Source of the DNA: Acinetobacter sp. TGL-Y2
Lineage (GTDB): Bacteria; Pseudomonadota; Gammaproteobacteria; Pseudomonadales; Moraxellaceae
DNA: 64,000 bases
Direction of reading: 5' to 3'
NCBI RefSeq assembly: GCF_001612555.1
Contig: NZ_CP015110.1
Coordinates: 1,798,001 to 1,862,000, forward strand
Of this stretch, positions 26,248 through 34,991 are shown one piece after another (position 1 is the stretch's first letter; each line of letters opens with the position of its first letter). Below the pieces are notes generated by a model that did not search any database, was not told the origin of the DNA, and saw only the letters and a program-made list of their open reading frames with translations. The translations under genes were made by a program, and so were the position numbers.

Positions 26248-27543
26248 ATGACCAATATGGCAAATAAAGCGCAAGGTTTAGGCTTGGCATTCCTGACCAA
26301 AATTGCAGGAAGCGATTTATTAGACCAGCTTAAATTACGTAAGATTTTAGAAAAATCACTCTATCAAGGCTCTAAAGCTGGTTTTAAAGCAATGAGTTCA
26401 ACACAAAAGGCTTTTAAATCTAATGAAACCAAGGATAAACAGCGTTTACCTAGCCAACAAAAGTCACTTTTCGATTTAAATTTGACTGAAGAGCAGCAAA
26501 TGACTGCAGATGCGATGCATCAATTTGCTTCTGAAGTACTTTACCCTTTAGCTCATGATGCAGATCATCATGAAAAGTTTCCAATTGAACTCTGGAAACA
26601 CAGCACAGATTTAGGTTTAAACTATTACGCTTTACCAGAAGAGTTTGGTGGTGTGGCAGCTGAAAAAAATATCGTCAGCAACGTGCTTATTGCTGAGCAT
26701 TTAGCAAAAGGGGATTTTACACTGAGCGCAGGCTTACTCTCCACTTTTAGTGTTATTAACGCTATTACCCAATGGGGTTCTAAAGAAGTTCAAGGCAAAT
26801 ACTTGCATGCATTTACAGATGATAGTGATATTAAAGCTACTTTTGCTGTACAAGAAGCCACGCCTGCGTTTAATCCATTCAAACTACAAACTAAAGTCAT
26901 AGCAAATCAAGGTCAATATTCACTCTTTGGTGAAAAGACATTGGTAGTTTTAGGTGAAACAGCGGATATTATTTTAGTTTCGGCCGACTTAAATGGCGCA
27001 ACTGAAGTGTTTATTGTTAAACGTGATTCATCTATTACCTTTAAGAAAAGTCCAGCAATGGGTTTAAAAGCTGCAGAAACAGTGACATTAAAATTCAATA
27101 ACACAGCTGCTGAACGTCTTGGTGATGGTGATTTTAATTATTCTCAATTCCTTGATCTTGGTAATTTAATGTGGTGTGCCATCAGTGTCGGCACATGTGA
27201 AGCCGTTAAAACTTACTGCATTAAGTATGTTAATGAGCGTGTTGCTTTTGGCGAACCTGTCTCTCATCGTCAAGGTGTTGCTTTCATTATCGCAGACATG
27301 GCGATTGAAATAGAAGCAATGAGAATGCTGGTTCTAAATGCGGCCAGTCTGGCTGAAGCGGGTAAACCTTTCCATCGTGAAGCATACTTAGCACGTATTT
27401 TATGTGCTGAAAAATCGATGAAAATTGGTACTGATGGTGTTCAATTATTAGGTGGTCATGGCTTTACCAAAGAACATCCTGTTGAGCGCTGGTATCGTGA
27501 TTTACGTGCCACAGCAATTGTACAATCTGGTTTACATGCTTAA
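26248..27543 (+). CDS. Acyl-CoA dehydrogenase-family protein, catalytic Glu apparently missing
   Basis: 431 residues. A leader of about 70 residues precedes the N-terminal ACAD domain (LTEEQQMTADAMHQFASEVL), then FGGVAAEKNIVSNVLIAEHLA, the middle beta domain (ATFAVQEATP) and the C-terminal FAD-binding domain (NERVAFGEPVSHRQGVAFIIADM, DGVQLLGGHGFTKEHPVERWYRDLRA). The chain stops at AIVQSGLHA, where the family normally has IYEGT with the catalytic Glu, so a Gln stands in that place. FAD-linked alpha,beta-dehydrogenation of acyl-CoA is the family function; activity here is uncertain. It is paired with a second ACAD 31 bp downstream. Confidence 0.9.
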   Translation: MTNMANKAQGLGLAFLTKIAGSDLLDQLKLRKILEKSLYQGSKAGFKAMSSTQKAFKSNETKDKQRLPSQQKSLFDLNLTEEQQMTADAMHQFASEVLYPLAHDADHHEKFPIELWKHSTDLGLNYYALPEEFGGVAAEKNIVSNVLIAEHLAKGDFTLSAGLLSTFSVINAITQWGSKEVQGKYLHAFTDDSDIKATFAVQEATPAFNPFKLQTKVIANQGQYSLFGEKTLVVLGETADIILVSADLNGATEVFIVKRDSSITFKKSPAMGLKAAETVTLKFNNTAAERLGDGDFNYSQFLDLGNLMWCAISVGTCEAVKTYCIKYVNERVAFGEPVSHRQGVAFIIADMAIEIEAMRMLVLNAASLAEAGKPFHREAYLARILCAEKSMKIGTDGVQLLGGHGFTKEHPVERWYRDLRATAIVQSGLHA

Positions 27544-27574
27544 ACCATCACATATTGAATAAGGAAGAATACTC

Positions 27575-28774
27575 ATGAATTTAGAAAATCCAAAAAAATT
27601 CAAAATGTTGATCGATCAGGCACATGAAACCGCTTTGAATGTACTCCGCCCTATTTCACGTAAATACGATAAAGCTGAACATAGCTATCCGAAAGAATTA
27701 GATATGTTGGCTTCATTGGTTGATGGTATGAACGAAGGTGGCGACGGTATGAATGCCGGTGCTGCAGTCAACAAACGTGGCGATACCGAACAAGGCAATA
27801 AAAATGGCGTAAATATGTCTACGGCGCTAAGCATTATAGAAATGTGTTACGGCGACACAGGCTTAGTACTCACCATGCCCCGCCAAGGTTTAGGTAATTC
27901 AGCTATTGCCGCTGTTGCCAATGATGAGCAATTAGAACGTTTTAAAGGCACGTGGGCTGCGATGGCAATTACAGAGCCAGGTTGTGGTTCTGACTCTGCT
28001 GCAATTCGCACCACAGCAACCAAGGATGGTGATGATTATATCTTGAATGGTGAAAAGATTTTTGTTACCTGCGGCGATCGCGCTGATTCAGTGGTGGTCT
28101 GGGCGACCTTAGATAAGAAATTAGGTCGTGCTGCAATTAAGTCTTTTGTTGTTCCAAAAGGTACAGCTGGAATGAATGTTGAGCGTTTGGAGCACAAACT
28201 GGGTATTAAAGCCTCAGATACTGCTGTCATTCGTTTTATTGATTGTCGCGTTCCTGCTGCTAACCTACTGGGAAATGCTGAAATTGATGTTGCCAAAGGT
28301 TTTGCTGGAGTTATGGAAACCTTCGATAACACTCGCCCATTGGTTGCCGCGATGGCTGTCGGTTGTGCCAAAGCATCACTGGAACGAATTCAAGAAATCT
28401 TTAAAGACAGTCTTGATCCAAATTATTCAATACCTTATTTACAAACGTCAAATATAGCCGCTCAAATTTATCGCCTTGAAGCCGAATGGGAAGCTGCACG
28501 CTTGTTGACTTTAAAAGCAGCATGGATGGCTGACAATAAAAAACCCAACTCACGTGAAGCATCCATTGCCAAAGCTAAAGCTGGTCGCATTTGTAATGAA
28601 ATCACGTTGAAATGCGTTGAACTGGCTGCAAGTATCGGCTATTCAGAAGATGAACTGCTAGAAAAATGGGCGCGTGACTCGAAAATTTTGGATATTTTTG
28701 AAGGAACACAGCAAATTCAGCAATTGATTATTGCACGACGTGAACTGGGGAAAAGCTCTAGTGAACTCAAATAA
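27575..28774 (+). CDS. Acyl-CoA dehydrogenase
   Basis: 399 residues with AAGGAAG shortly before ATG. Middle-domain MAITEPGCGSDSAAIRTTATKDGDDYILNGEKIFVTCG is canonical, and the C-terminal DSKILDIFEGTQQIQQLIIARREL retains the catalytic Glu in FEGTQQIQ. A Gly-rich N-terminal insert (DGMNEGGDGMNAGAAVNKRGDTEQG, quoted here only in part as it spans about residues 49-73) is unusual. It oxidises acyl-CoA thioesters to enoyl-CoA in the cytosol. It shares an operon with the preceding ACAD and may act with it as a heteromer; substrate chain length cannot be read. Confidence 0.93.
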   Translation: MNLENPKKFKMLIDQAHETALNVLRPISRKYDKAEHSYPKELDMLASLVDGMNEGGDGMNAGAAVNKRGDTEQGNKNGVNMSTALSIIEMCYGDTGLVLTMPRQGLGNSAIAAVANDEQLERFKGTWAAMAITEPGCGSDSAAIRTTATKDGDDYILNGEKIFVTCGDRADSVVVWATLDKKLGRAAIKSFVVPKGTAGMNVERLEHKLGIKASDTAVIRFIDCRVPAANLLGNAEIDVAKGFAGVMETFDNTRPLVAAMAVGCAKASLERIQEIFKDSLDPNYSIPYLQTSNIAAQIYRLEAEWEAARLLTLKAAWMADNKKPNSREASIAKAKAGRICNEITLKCVELAASIGYSEDELLEKWARDSKILDIFEGTQQIQQLIIARRELGKSSSELK

Positions 28775-28808
28775 TGATCTGAAACTTTCTTAAGTTTTTT
28801 CAGTTGAT

Positions 28809-28858
28809 AGCTATGGTGTTTCTGGCCTTCTTAATGCTATAACCGCCATAGCTTTTTT
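28809..28858 (+). terminator. Terminator after the acyl-CoA dehydrogenase pair
   Basis: AGCTATGG pairs with CCATAGCT across a 29-base loop, followed by a T6 run, 34 bp past the stop. The long loop lowers confidence. Confidence 0.6.
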
Positions 28859-28877
28859 AGTTTTAAATACCCTATTT

Positions 28878-29363
28878 ATGTACAGCATCAGAACCATCCA
28901 AGCCCAAGACAATGCCCAAATGGCGCATATCATCCGTCAAGTCTCAAAAGAATTTGGTCTAGCAGCAGAAGCTGGTTTTGCAGTTGCAGATCCAATCTTA
29001 GATCAATTATCTGTAGTTTACGATCAAACCTATGCACAGTACTGGGTGGTTGAAAATGAGTTGGGGGAGATTCTTGGCGGTGGCGGTTTAGCACCGTTAA
29101 AAGGTGATGAAAGCATCTTAGAAATTCAAAAAATGTATTTTTTAGCTGAAATTCGAAATTTAGGCTTTGCTAAGCAAATTTTAAATTTATGCTCCGAATT
29201 TGCAAAAGGAAAAGGTTTTAAGTCGCTGTACCTGGAAACTACAAAAGAACTTTGGCAAGCCGTTAAACTCTATGAGAAATTAGGTTTCCTACATTTAGAC
29301 ACTCCCCAAGGAAATACTGGTCATAGCCATGCCTGTGAAATTTGGATGCTTAAAACGCCATAA
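28878..29363 (+). CDS. GNAT-family N-acetyltransferase
   Basis: 161 residues: YSIRTIQAQDNAQMAHIIRQV opens the fold, EIQKMYFLAEIRNLGFAKQIL holds the acetyl-CoA-binding segment (its usual Q/RxxGxG/A appears as RNLGFA), and LYLETTKELWQAVKLYEKLGF is the conserved C-terminal strand-helix. It transfers an acetyl group to an unknown amine. It follows the dehydrogenase pair by about 100 bp with a hairpin between, so it is probably a separate unit. Confidence 0.88.
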   Translation: MYSIRTIQAQDNAQMAHIIRQVSKEFGLAAEAGFAVADPILDQLSVVYDQTYAQYWVVENELGEILGGGGLAPLKGDESILEIQKMYFLAEIRNLGFAKQILNLCSEFAKGKGFKSLYLETTKELWQAVKLYEKLGFLHLDTPQGNTGHSHACEIWMLKTP

Positions 29364-29402
29364 AACTTCATTTTGACTCATGTTTAAAAACCTGTATTCA
29401 AC

Positions 29403-29432
29403 AAAAAAGAGCTTAAATTTAAACTCTTTTTT
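29403..29432. terminator. Bidirectional terminator between GNAT gene and alkM
   Basis: AAAAAAGAG pairs with CTCTTTTTT around an AT-rich, nearly self-complementary centre, between two convergent genes. Confidence 0.75.
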
Positions 29433-29452
29433 GTTGGCGATAATCTATAAAA

Positions 29453-30676
29453 TTAACTAACCACTTTATCCAACATACGATCAATCACTCCAAATTTTTT
29501 AAACAGTTTTGCACGGCGCTTTGGATAAACATTGGCTTTGTTCAAGTCCCCTTGATAATGATCATAAACACGCTGATCCATGATTTTCGACCACCAAGCC
29601 GGAATTAACGCAGGCAACAACATGCTGGCATAACCACTCGGCAGTTCAGGTGCTTCATCAAAGTGGCGTAAAGCCTGAAATGGACGCGTTGGGAAAGCAT
29701 GATGGTCAGAATGACGCTGTAATTGGTATAAAAACAAATTGGTCACAATGTTGTTGTTATTCCAGCTATGTTCAGGCAGTACACGTTCATATTTTCCGTT
29801 GGCATCTTTTTGACGGAGCAATCCATAATGCTCAATGTAATTAATAATTTCAAACAACGTAATACTATAAGCAGATTGCACAGCCAGATACGGCAAAATG
29901 CCTTTTCCAAAGATACCCAGCATCGAGGAGTGGAAGACCCCAGCCATTGACCAGCCCTGTAGCAGTTCGTTGTGCTTAGACCAAAATGGCAACCCTTTAC
30001 GCTTTAAGCGCGAACTTTCAATTTCAACTGCGGACTTAAAGGATCCAATGACCGTTCGTGGCAAGAATTCATAAAAATTTTCACCCATTTTAGATGAAGC
30101 TGGGTCTTCTGGGGTTGCTGCACGCTTGTGGTGTCCATAAGGGTGCTCTATACGGAAATGATTATAACCAGAGGGTACCAATGCCAAATGCGATAAGAGA
30201 TGATCCAAACGCGCTGATTTATGGCTGAGTTCATGTGCTGTATTGATGGCAATACCATTAATCGCACCCATCGACATACCCAGTAGGACTTTATCCAAAA
30301 GTGACGTCTCTTTACGTGCAGTTAAGTAGCAAGCATAGATATTGGCTGCATATTGTAGTGGAATAAAAGATTTGACCAGACGCGCATAATAAGGATCTTG
30401 TTCAAGCAGTTTAATCTCCTCTGGATTGGGATTGTTGTTGTCTGCACCAACAAGGGTATCAATGCTCGGAATAATCACATGCAAGACCAAAGGACCACCC
30501 ATTGCAAAAAGAAGTTTGAATGGTTTAGGCGCGAAATGATAACCTGCTAAAATACCTAAGCCAATAACAGGTAATGCAGGACTAATCAGCCAAAGATAAC
30601 GCTTTTTGTCCAATGCCAAACCTGAGAGCGTAGAATTTAAAAGATCAGTCTGTTGTAGTTTTAAGGGCGCATTCAT
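29453..30676 (-). CDS. alkM: Alkane 1-monooxygenase
   Basis: 407 residues from ATG 30676, which has GAGGA about 10 bp upstream; an in-frame ATG at 30709 adds eleven. An integral-membrane di-iron enzyme with all histidine boxes in this numbering: HELSH (148-152), EHPYGHH with ATPEDPASS (178 onward), the NYIEHYG motif (about 279) and LQRHSDHH (319-326). It oxidises n-alkanes to primary alcohols with rubredoxin as electron donor; no rubredoxin gene lies nearby. Length and the divergent alkR match the Acinetobacter AlkM system, so induction by alkanes through AlkR is expected. Confidence 0.95.
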   Translation of the reverse strand: MNAPLKLQQTDLLNSTLSGLALDKKRYLWLISPALPVIGLGILAGYHFAPKPFKLLFAMGGPLVLHVIIPSIDTLVGADNNNPNPEEIKLLEQDPYYARLVKSFIPLQYAANIYACYLTARKETSLLDKVLLGMSMGAINGIAINTAHELSHKSARLDHLLSHLALVPSGYNHFRIEHPYGHHKRAATPEDPASSKMGENFYEFLPRTVIGSFKSAVEIESSRLKRKGLPFWSKHNELLQGWSMAGVFHSSMLGIFGKGILPYLAVQSAYSITLFEIINYIEHYGLLRQKDANGKYERVLPEHSWNNNNIVTNLFLYQLQRHSDHHAFPTRPFQALRHFDEAPELPSGYASMLLPALIPAWWSKIMDQRVYDHYQGDLNKANVYPKRRAKLFKKFGVIDRMLDKVVS

Positions 30677-30867
30677 TTGCAAAAGATCCTCTTTAGTACT
30701 TTCATTCATATAATTGAATATTTAGAGAGGCAGTAACAGTCGTAAGCGTCCATTTTTTCTATGCTAACGTCCTTGGCATGTTTGGATGGCTTTTTGACCC
30801 TTAAAAACATATGATTCAAAAATGAAAAGACTAATATCAAAATAATGATGGGAAGCTAAAATTAGAC

Positions 30868-31842
30868 ATGGATGCGCTTAGTCAGGTTTTAGAGGACATT
30901 CACCTCAAAAAAACCGAATACCTTTATCTGCAAAATCAAGGAGAATGGGCATTTCACTCGCCTTCTCAGTCTGCCGTGCTGTGTCATATCGCACTGTTTG
31001 GCGACATGTATATTCATTTTAACAACCAAGAATTTGTACATCTAGCTTCAGGTGACATGCTGATTATTCCCTCAGGAATAGCGCATAGCGTACAAAGTCA
31101 ATTTGAAAATAATCTGGTTGAATCGATCAATATCGCGCCATTATTTCAAGGACTTCGTGATGATGCCATTCACTTAGGTCAAACCAATCAAAGACCTAAA
31201 ACACTCATTTTCAGTATTCGCTCGCACATGGACAGCGTCATGGCAAGTCCACTCATTAAAGCCTTACCAACCTATTTACATATAAAAAATGCCTTGAATG
31301 CACAAGAACCTGAATGGCTACGAATTGGACTATATTTCGTTGCAGGCGAAACTCAGCTTAAACAACCGGGTCGTCATAAAATTATGGATCATTTGGTTAG
31401 CATTATGCTAATTGAATGTATTCGAGATTATATAACCAACTTATCCGATCCGAATAACTGGCTAAGCGCATTGACTCACCCAGAACTGAGCCCTGCTTTT
31501 GCAGCCATTCATAGTCAACCTGAATATGCGTGGTCTGTGGAAAGTTTGGCTGAATGCTGTTTTATGTCACGTTCTAAATTTGCCTTCCTGTTTAACAGCA
31601 TTGTCAATCAGACCCCTTTGGCTTACTTGCAACAGCACCGCCTCAGGCTCGCCAGTCAACATTTAAGGCTGGGACAACTCTCTATTCAACAAATTGCACA
31701 CAGGGTTGGATACTCCTCAGAAACTGCGTTTAGTCAGGCATTTAAAAAACACTATGCTTTCACACCTAGTCAGTATCGACAAATCCATACCCAAACAGCT
31801 ATTCAAAATGATGGACAGCTATCCACTCAACACAGTGGATAG
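30868..31842 (+). CDS. alkR: AraC-family regulator AlkR
   Basis: 324 residues. The N-terminal cupin-like effector domain (AVLCHIALFGDMYIHFNNQ...ASGDMLIIPSGIAHSV) precedes a C-terminal AraC/XylS double helix-turn-helix (WSVESLAECCFMSRSKFAFLF; LSIQQIAHRVGYSSETAFSQAFKKHYAFTPSQYR). It lies divergently from alkM with about 190 bp between the starts, the arrangement in which AlkR activates alkM when alkanes are present. A perfect hairpin covers its stop codon and a terminator follows. The ribosome site (GGGAAG) is set rather far from ATG 30868. Confidence 0.92.
   Translation: MDALSQVLEDIHLKKTEYLYLQNQGEWAFHSPSQSAVLCHIALFGDMYIHFNNQEFVHLASGDMLIIPSGIAHSVQSQFENNLVESINIAPLFQGLRDDAIHLGQTNQRPKTLIFSIRSHMDSVMASPLIKALPTYLHIKNALNAQEPEWLRIGLYFVAGETQLKQPGRHKIMDHLVSIMLIECIRDYITNLSDPNNWLSALTHPELSPAFAAIHSQPEYAWSVESLAECCFMSRSKFAFLFNSIVNQTPLAYLQQHRLRLASQHLRLGQLSIQQIAHRVGYSSETAFSQAFKKHYAFTPSQYRQIHTQTAIQNDGQLSTQHSG
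31819..31842. repeat. Perfect 9-bp inverted repeat over the alkR stop codon
   Basis: CTATCCACT (31819-31827) pairs with AGTGGATAG (31834-31842) across six bases; the stop TAG is inside the right arm. No T run follows directly, so it is not itself a standard terminator. Confidence 0.6.
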
Positions 31843-31857
31843 TCAAATTTCGCCCAT

Positions 31858-31886
31858 AAAAAAAAGCGCCGAAGCGCTTTTTTTTA
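31858..31886. terminator. Bidirectional terminator between alkR and ppiD
   Basis: GCGC / GCGC core with a CGAA loop, extended by A8/T8 pairing, located between convergent genes. Confidence 0.9.
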
Positions 31887-31906
31887 CTTAAAAGAGAAAA
31901 TTTAGA

Positions 31907-33772
31907 TTATTTGATTTTCGCTTCTGACTTTAAATACTCTGTGTAATCTTTCAATAGCTCTTTACCGCGATAGTCTTGATATAGCTTGGCTAACTGCTGA
32001 CTTTGCTCCGCTGTTAAAGAATCAGCTGTTGGCTTTTTCACATCCGCTACAGCGACAATCACCATTTCGTCAGGAAGTGCAACAGTCCCTACCGACCACA
32101 TACCCGCTTTTGGCGTTGCTAGACTAAATGCAGTCCGCTCAATTTCACGCTTTAAGCCTTGTGAACGCGTAAATACACCAGCATTTTCAAAAGATTGACT
32201 GTGTTTGGCCAATACTTGCTGTGAAGGCAAGGTTTTAAAATCTGCAAGCATTGTCGCAACTTTCGCTTTTGCTACGTCATAGGCCTTTTGGTTAATCAGC
32301 TTTTCTTTCACTTTTGCGGTTGCTTTGTCCAAAGGTTGAACACCAGCGGGATGATATTCACGCACCTTAATCCAAACTGTATTACCATTTGCAAGTTGAA
32401 TATTTGATGATGCATTACGATCACCATTCTTCACGTCTTGGTTAAAGAGTTTTGCTTTTACTGCTGGATCTGCAAGCACTGGATTGGTTGTACCCAAACC
32501 TACTGATTTCAGTGATTGAACTTGTGCTATTTTCAATTCTTGTGAAACCACATCAAGTGCATCACTATCTACCACCAATTCATTCAAACCATTGACCAAG
32601 TCTGAATATGCATTGGCTGTTTTAGATTTGATCACTTCCGCTTTTAAGCGCTCTCTCTCAACTTCAAAACTTGGAACTGTGACTGTTGCACCTTGCGCAG
32701 TAATAATATGATAACCAAAATCAGTTTTTACAGGTTTTGACACCTGCCCCTTCGATGCTACCACCGCTTGGTCGAATGAATCGCCAAACACGCCTTTTTC
32801 ATAGCCTTCAACCACACCACCCGTTGCTTTAGAACCAGTGTCTTCAGAGTATTGTTTTGCAGCATCGGCAAAAGTCATACCCGCTTGAATTTTACTATAC
32901 ACATCACCCGCAAGCTTTTCAGCTTCTGTCACACCACGTGTATCGGCGGTAATTAAAATATGCTTAACTTCTGCTTTCGCATCTTTATTTTGACGTTCAA
33001 CGAACTGATCATAGGCTTGCTTTAATTCAGCATCAGTGACCGTTGTATCAGTTTTGGCTGCCATTGCTGGGGTGACCACCACATAGTCAACGTCGACAGA
33101 TGCCAATTGCTTAAACTGATTTTGATGTTTGTTGTAATAGTCAGCAATCTCTTGATTGGTGGCTTTCACTGATTTTTTATAATCTTCAAGTTTTACAGAA
33201 GACATAAAAAGGCTACGCTGTTCAGATTGCAAATTTGAAATTTGCTGAACATCCACTGGGTTCACCAATGAGTTATCTGTAATAGATGACACCAACATTT
33301 TTAACGCATGATCTTGACGTATATTATTAATCAAAGATAGATTGGTCATGCCAATAGAACGTAAATAATTTTCATAGGTCTTTTTATCGAATTTACCATC
33401 GACTTGAAGACTTGGCTGCTGCGCAATCATTTGTTCAATTTGAGCATCACTTAAAGTGATCCCTAATGTTTGCGCCTGTTGAATCAATACTGCACGATCA
33501 ATGAGACTATCCATCGCCACTTGGTCGATGTAACTCTGATTGAGTAAAGACTCATCACCTTGAACCATTTGTAAAAATTGATCTTTATAGTTCTTCGTTT
33601 GAACTTCTAGGTCTTTATTAGAAATTTCTAAATCATTAACAGTCTTAGCAATACCGTCTTTATTCCCGCCGCCAAAATAACCTTCAATACCCACTAAAGC
33701 CAAAGGCGTTAAGAATAAAACTAGTAGGACTTTGCCGAGCCACCCCTTAATGAGTTTACGAAACGATTCCAT
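31907..33772 (-). CDS. ppiD: Periplasmic folding chaperone / peptidyl-prolyl isomerase PpiD
   Basis: 621 residues, like E. coli PpiD (623). One N-terminal membrane anchor (GKVLLVLFLTPLALVGIEGYF), a SurA-N-like chaperone region (SLIDRAVLIQQAQTLGITLSD), a parvulin domain at about 265-355 (AEVKHILI, FADAAKQYSEDTGSKATGG, VSKPVKTDFGYHII) and a C-terminal SurA-like part. It sits at the SecYEG exit and helps fold outer-membrane proteins. hupB lies upstream on the same strand, the usual hupB-ppiD neighbourhood, though a terminator separates them. Confidence 0.95.
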   Translation of the reverse strand: MESFRKLIKGWLGKVLLVLFLTPLALVGIEGYFGGGNKDGIAKTVNDLEISNKDLEVQTKNYKDQFLQMVQGDESLLNQSYIDQVAMDSLIDRAVLIQQAQTLGITLSDAQIEQMIAQQPSLQVDGKFDKKTYENYLRSIGMTNLSLINNIRQDHALKMLVSSITDNSLVNPVDVQQISNLQSEQRSLFMSSVKLEDYKKSVKATNQEIADYYNKHQNQFKQLASVDVDYVVVTPAMAAKTDTTVTDAELKQAYDQFVERQNKDAKAEVKHILITADTRGVTEAEKLAGDVYSKIQAGMTFADAAKQYSEDTGSKATGGVVEGYEKGVFGDSFDQAVVASKGQVSKPVKTDFGYHIITAQGATVTVPSFEVERERLKAEVIKSKTANAYSDLVNGLNELVVDSDALDVVSQELKIAQVQSLKSVGLGTTNPVLADPAVKAKLFNQDVKNGDRNASSNIQLANGNTVWIKVREYHPAGVQPLDKATAKVKEKLINQKAYDVAKAKVATMLADFKTLPSQQVLAKHSQSFENAGVFTRSQGLKREIERTAFSLATPKAGMWSVGTVALPDEMVIVAVADVKKPTADSLTAEQSQQLAKLYQDYRGKELLKDYTEYLKSEAKIK

Positions 33773-33861
33773 AAGTATTCCAATATTTTATTTCAATGGG
33801 ATTCTAACTGATATTCAAAACTGAATGAATCAGATCATGCGGTTAATTTTTATTATTTCAT

Positions 33862-33891
33862 AAAAAACGCGCCAATTGAGGCGCGTTTTTT
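33862..33891 (-). terminator. Terminator between hupB and ppiD
   Basis: CGCGCC / GGCGCG stem with a six-base loop, flanked by A6 and T6, ten bases after the HU stop on the minus strand. Confidence 0.9.
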
Positions 33892-33902
33892 ATAAGAGAC
33901 TA

Positions 33903-34175
33903 TTAAGCAACAGAATCTTTAAGTCCTTTACCTGCTTTAAAGCTTGGTACTTTGCTTGCTTTAATTTGCAGCTCTTCACCGGTTTTAGGGTTACGACCAG
34001 TACGTGCTGCACGGTCCTTAACGCTAAATGTACCAAAACCAACTAAAGTTACAGTATCACCCTTTTTCAACGCTTCACCAATTGAAGCAATAGTCGCGTC
34101 CAATGCTTTACCTGCATCAGTCTTAGACAATCCCCCTTTCTCTGCAATCGCGTCGATTAATTCTGATTTATTCAT
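33903..34175 (-). CDS. hupB: Nucleoid protein HU (beta-type)
   Basis: 90 residues: [60 protein letters not shown] (the DNA-binding arm signature), [18 protein letters not shown]. Length and sequence are those of HU rather than IHF. It bends and compacts DNA as a dimer. It is an independent unit with its own terminator, immediately upstream of ppiD as in many gammaproteobacteria. Alpha or beta type cannot be told with certainty; position favours beta. Confidence 0.94.
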   Translation of the reverse strand: MNKSELIDAIAEKGGLSKTDAGKALDATIASIGEALKKGDTVTLVGFGTFSVKDRAARTGRNPKTGEELQIKASKVPSFKAGKGLKDSVA

Positions 34176-34343
34176 GAAGATTACGTCCTCTTATATCGTT
34201 TGTTTAAAATCCAAGGCTGTTGTTTGAAAAGGCCATGACGACTTTATAGCAATGCTTTGGGGGCAAACGCAAGACTACTCAGCTGCTTTTCACAAAAATA
34301 ACGGGCAAAAAATGATAAAAAGCTCAAATTGTAGTGTTTTGAA

Positions 34344-34802
34344 TCACTTTTTTTGTCGTTGTTGATTTAATTTTTGATTTTGTTCCACCAAAAACTCAAC
34401 CTTGCTATGCAGATCCAGTATCAGGCCTTCAAGATACTGAATATCTTTTGCGGTCACCAAGCCAATTCTATTTAATGATGAACTTACGCGCTGATCAAGT
34501 AGTTTCTCAACTCTGTCTTTAGTATCTGTGACCGACTCCTTGGTCTTTTCAGCGACTTTATGTACAGTTTGATCGGTTAATTCGACCGTTTTTGATTCAA
34601 GTTCTTCGCCTACCTTGACCAAGGAATCAAACATTTTATTGCCTTCTTCCTCAGCGCGAGAGAAAGCACCAAGACCTGCAAGCCAAATTTGCTTGGTATA
34701 TTTGCGAAAATCCAAATGCGATTTACGCTGAGGTCTTGGCTTTTTTGCAGCGCCTTGCAAGGTTTCTTCGTGTTCATTATTGTTATTCATCTGTGGATCC
34801 AC
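34344..34802 (-). CDS. Phasin / PhaI-like granule-associated protein
   Basis: 152 residues from GTG 34802, with AGGAG seven bases upstream; ATG 34790 is an internal alternative. After a basic N-terminus comes KYTKQIWLAGLGAFSRAEEEGNKMFDSLVKVGEEL, the hallmark of PhaI/PhaF-type phasins, then a long amphipathic coiled-coil helix and a C-terminal heptad segment (LEGLILDLHSKVEFLVEQNQKLN). Family members coat polyhydroxyalkanoate granules, but many bacteria without phaC carry this gene, so a general role is possible. No pha genes are in the window. Confidence 0.88.
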   Translation of the reverse strand: MDPQMNNNNEHEETLQGAAKKPRPQRKSHLDFRKYTKQIWLAGLGAFSRAEEEGNKMFDSLVKVGEELESKTVELTDQTVHKVAEKTKESVTDTKDRVEKLLDQRVSSSLNRIGLVTAKDIQYLEGLILDLHSKVEFLVEQNQKLNQQRQKK

Positions 34803-34991
34803 TGCATTACTCCTGTATATTTTATAGACTGAGGCATCTAAGCGTGCATAAAATACTTTAATATTATCAAATATTGTTCTTGAACCTTTTGTAAAACTGT
34901 TCTACAAAGCAGTATAAATTAACTTAAATTGTCTTTTTGAAACACTTTAATTGATTTGCAATTGGACACGCAACTTGAATAGGATTTTTTT

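Noticed and set aside
34344..34802. PHA synthesis operon
   Set aside because: Only a phasin-like gene is present; no phaC, phaA or phaB in the window.
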